Assembly (NCBI GenBank): GCA_964592095.1
Contig: CAZQER010000049.1
Coordinates: 1-8,344 of the forward strand
DNA length: 8,344 bases
Reading direction: 5' to 3'
Source: EX4484-2 sp964592095
GTDB taxonomy: Archaea > Altiarchaeota > Altiarchaeia > IMC4 > QMZM01
The notes under the pieces are model-generated. The model was not told where the DNA came from. It did no database searches and worked only from the letters and a program-made list of their open reading frames with translations. A program made the position numbers and the translations under genes. This document shows, piece after piece, positions 7,320 to 8,344 of the stretch (positions are counted from its first letter, which is position 1; the number at the start of each line of letters is the position of its first letter).

Positions 7320-7461
7320 TTTTAACGGCTGTTAGGCGTCTGAGTGTAAGCGAGAGTCTGCAAGGCGTGGTCGGAGTGAGCAAAGCGAAGGGAGAAGTTC
7401 CGAGCGAAGAGTGAGGAATTTGGACGAAGCGTTAGCGGAGTCGGATATGCACCTGTTATAT
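7320..7461 (-). repeat. Left attC-like recombination site (irregular)
   Basis: Read on the - strand this segment begins with ATATAAC (7461-7455), fitting the outer left box of an attC site, and could end with GTTAAAA (7326-7320). The first box is the exact reverse complement of GTTATAT at the other end of the unit (8203-8197), as expected when both belong to one circularisable cassette. At about 142 bases it is long for attC, and inner-arm pairing is weak. A second box, GCCTAAC (7337-7331), fits the RYYYAAC consensus perfectly, so there may be two overlapping or decayed sites here. The exact right boundary is uncertain. Confidence 0.4.
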
Positions 7462-7518
7462 GACCGAGCGCAGCGAGGGCAAGCCACGAGAGTGGCGAAG
7501 CGTCGGGGGCGAATACGC
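7331..7518. repeat. GC-richer purine-biased repeat tract with GAGCGNAGCGAG-like words
   Basis: The + strand carries many variants of one short word, such as GAGCGCAGCGAG (7465-7476), GCGAAGGGAG, GAGCGAAGAGTGAG and AAGCGTTAGCGGAG, all purine-rich on the same strand. Local hairpins include GCCAC-GAGA-GTGGC (7483-7496). Composition is clearly GC-richer than the AT-rich flanks. Open frames in it translate to repetitive Arg/Ser/Leu peptides and are not credible genes. The same words recur at 8287-8344, so they belong to the flanks of the neighbouring gene and not to a unique element. Confidence 0.75.
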
Positions 7519-7532
7519 ATAGACTTTCACGT

Positions 7533-8144
7533 TCATAGTATCTCTCTTTTTTTATCATACATCCATAGCGCCATTTCAATTTTTCTGGGGATTGTATGAT
7601 TCTGTTCCGCTAAAGTTCTGATTCTCTCTAAGTAATGTATGTAAGAATCCATTGATGCGTAGTTTCTAAAGTTGTCCATAATTTCTGAGAACTCGGTATA
7701 ATCATTAAAACTAAAAGGTTCTGACATTACCCAAAGAAGAGCTCTCCATGCTCTATAATCCAGCACGCAATAATTCTCTGGAAAAATCACCGTTAAAACG
7801 GCTGATGCTACTGGCACACCTACACCATTAAGTTGAGTTAGATTATGTATTTGCTCCTTTATATTTGGGTGTATGGATATGACTGTAGTTGTTATCCTCC
7901 TTATATCTTCTTCGGAATTTTTTTGATATCTATTCCTTTGTCTTCTGGTCTTCCATTCACAAATACTTATAAACTCTTCCTTCAACAGAAGACCTCTTTC
8001 TCGTAAAACTTGAGAAATTAATTTGAAATATGGTGAAGTCTCATTCGCTATCTTTCCATTATTATCCCTGTATTGTATAGAGACATTATTTTCTCTATAA
8101 TTTCTTTCGTATTCTTCTGCCCATCTTTCAAAATCAATAGGCAT
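7533..8144 (-). CDS. HhH-GPD-like DNA glycosylase-fold protein, cassette-borne
   Basis: A 203-residue soluble protein. I place the start at 8144 because a strong GGAGGG ribosome binding site lies seven bases upstream; an open frame continues to 8258 but would run through the recombination-site-like repeat. Residues 61-76 are a basic stretch with WKTRRQRNRYQKN. At 105-117 is LNGVGVPVASAVL, a helix-hairpin-helix motif, followed by Asp129 in VLDYRAWRAL. The gap from GVG to this Asp equals that in endonuclease III, where the Asp is catalytic, but the Lys of bifunctional glycosylases is replaced (VPV after GVG). I recall similar uncharacterised proteins with a GVGVPVASA core in bacteria. A base-excision or DNA-binding role is inferred; the substrate is unknown. 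SD use unlike the other genes suggests acquisition. Confidence 0.8.
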   Translation of the reverse strand: MPIDFERWAEEYERNYRENNVSIQYRDNNGKIANETSPYFKLISQVLRERGLLLKEEFISICEWKTRRQRNRYQKNSEEDIRRITTTVISIHPNIKEQIHNLTQLNGVGVPVASAVLTVIFPENYCVLDYRAWRALLWVMSEPFSFNDYTEFSEIMDNFRNYASMDSYIHYLERIRTLAEQNHTIPRKIEMALWMYDKKREIL

Positions 8145-8151
8145 ATTTGAT

Positions 8152-8157
8152 CCCTCC
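8152..8157 (-). promoter_or_regulatory. Strong Shine-Dalgarno deciding the cassette gene start
   Basis: GGAGGG on the - strand, with seven bases before the ATG at 8144. It selects this ATG over upstream in-frame ATGs. No other protein gene in the window has a comparable site, which marks the gene as foreign in translation-signal style. Confidence 0.75.
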
Positions 8158-8196
8158 GAGATTTTTTCCTTTTTATCTATCATTCGCCCCGATGTC

Positions 8197-8286
8197 ATAT
8201 AACGTATCGGGATTAAGCGAAGTTGTCCGTTAGGACAATTTGGGAAACAGAAGTGCAACGAGGTTTCCGCATAAGCCGTGTTAAGT
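8197..8286 (-). repeat. Right attC-like recombination site
   Basis: A 90-base imperfect palindrome. Read on the - strand it starts with ACTTAAC (8286-8280, fits RYYYAAC) and ends with GTTATAT (8203-8197, one base off GTTRRRY). Between them, CGGCTTATGCG pairs with CGCTTAATCCCG as an inner arm with unpaired bases (CGG/CCG, TTA/TAA, GCG/CGC). Inside that are two stem-loops on the same strand: GGAAAC...GTTTCC, and TTGTCC-TAAC-GGACAA (8223-8238 on +). Paired outer boxes, inner arms with bulges and a variable terminal structure are the features of an integron attC folded as a single strand. Length is within the known attC range. Confidence 0.55.
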
Positions 8287-8344
8287 GAGCCGAGCGATAG
8301 CGAGAGTGCAACGTGCCGACGAACTCCGAAGGAGTGAGGAGAGT
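8287..8344. repeat. Second copy of the purine-biased repeat tract (cut by window edge)
   Basis: It resembles the tract at 7465-7518: CCGAGCGATAGCGAG here against CCGAGCGCAGCGAG there, each directly after a GTTA-type box. It includes a perfect hairpin ACTCC-GAA-GGAGT (8323-8335). No gene is visible. If the cassette reading is right, this is the 3' flank of a neighbouring cassette that lies to the right of the window. Confidence 0.6.

Larger units (their letters stand above)
7455..8203 (-). mobile_element. Putative integron-type gene cassette
   Basis: A 749-base unit bounded by the inverted word GTTATATGAC (7455-7464 on +, 8203-8194 on -). Similarity continues inward on both sides: after a 38-40 base insertion on the left comes TCGGGGGCGAAT, against TCGGGGCGAAT on the right. 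It contains one gene, transcribed toward the left site, as in a standard cassette where the ORF is followed by attC. The gene has a strong Shine-Dalgarno unlike its neighbours. No integrase or transposase is in the window. A small element with terminal inverted repeats moved by another enzyme is the main alternative; I see no matching target duplication outside the repeats. Confidence 0.5.

Noticed and set aside
7322..7599. Three overlapping open frames on both strands (62-85 codons) in the GC-richer tract
   Set aside because: Their translations are driven by the purine-biased repeat words, have no ribosome binding site or domain, and overlap the recombination-site-like structure.
7455..8203. 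Classical insertion sequence or transposon
   Set aside because: No transposase is encoded and no target-site duplication is visible outside the inverted repeats; kept only as an alternative to the cassette reading.
8145..8258. 38-codon N-terminal extension of the HhH gene
   Set aside because: It runs through the attC-like palindrome, lacks a ribosome binding site of its own, and the ATG at 8144 has a strong one at ideal spacing.
7331..8344. CRISPR array
   Set aside because: The repeated words are short, variable and closely packed, with no regular repeat-spacer periodicity and no cas gene.

Overview
The window reads as a piece of an AT-rich archaeal chromosome, most likely euryarchaeal in the broad sense. 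The strongest evidence is a complete Hef helicase-nuclease, the archaeal-type phosphopantothenate pathway enzyme 4-phosphopantoate--beta-alanine ligase, a stand-alone 5S rRNA gene with a TATA box, and a tRNA-Cys with U73 and no encoded CCA. Most protein genes lack a Shine-Dalgarno (SD) sequence and have AT-rich TATA-like upstream sequence, as expected for leaderless or short-leader archaeal transcripts. I cannot name the lineage from sequence alone.

Layout, left to right: (1) bases 1-551, the 3' part of a surface or fibre-like protein with a very Cys-rich C-terminus; (2) 552-831, an AT-rich gap holding a candidate promoter; (3) 832-1587, a radical SAM activase-type protein; (4) 1629-3869, hef; (5) about 3901-4019, 5S rRNA; (6) 4055-4789, the CoA-pathway ligase; (7) 4819-4892, tRNA-Cys(GCA); (8) 4945-5571, a PHP-domain phosphoesterase. 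All of these are on the + strand. A convergent gene (5560-7179, - strand) encodes a 539-residue secreted or membrane-anchored protein of unknown function and overlaps the PHP gene by 12 bases. This is ordinary core-genome content: replication-fork repair, translation RNAs and CoA synthesis, plus envelope proteins.

The right end (about 7297-8344) differs. A single - strand gene (7533-8144) encodes a 203-residue helix-hairpin-helix, DNA-glycosylase-like protein. It is the only gene here with a strong GGAGG ribosome binding site. It lies between GC-richer, hairpin-rich, purine-biased segments. The 10-base word GTTATATGAC occurs once on each side in inverted orientation, and the flanks have features of integron attC sites: RYYYAAC/GTTRRRY-like boxes, complementarity between the 5' and 3' ends of the same unit, and a paired L-arm with internal stem-loops. 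My best reading is an integron-type gene cassette, or a relic of one, sitting in an archaeal chromosome. No integrase is in the window. The right-hand site folds convincingly; the left-hand one is longer and less regular, so the interpretation remains an inference.
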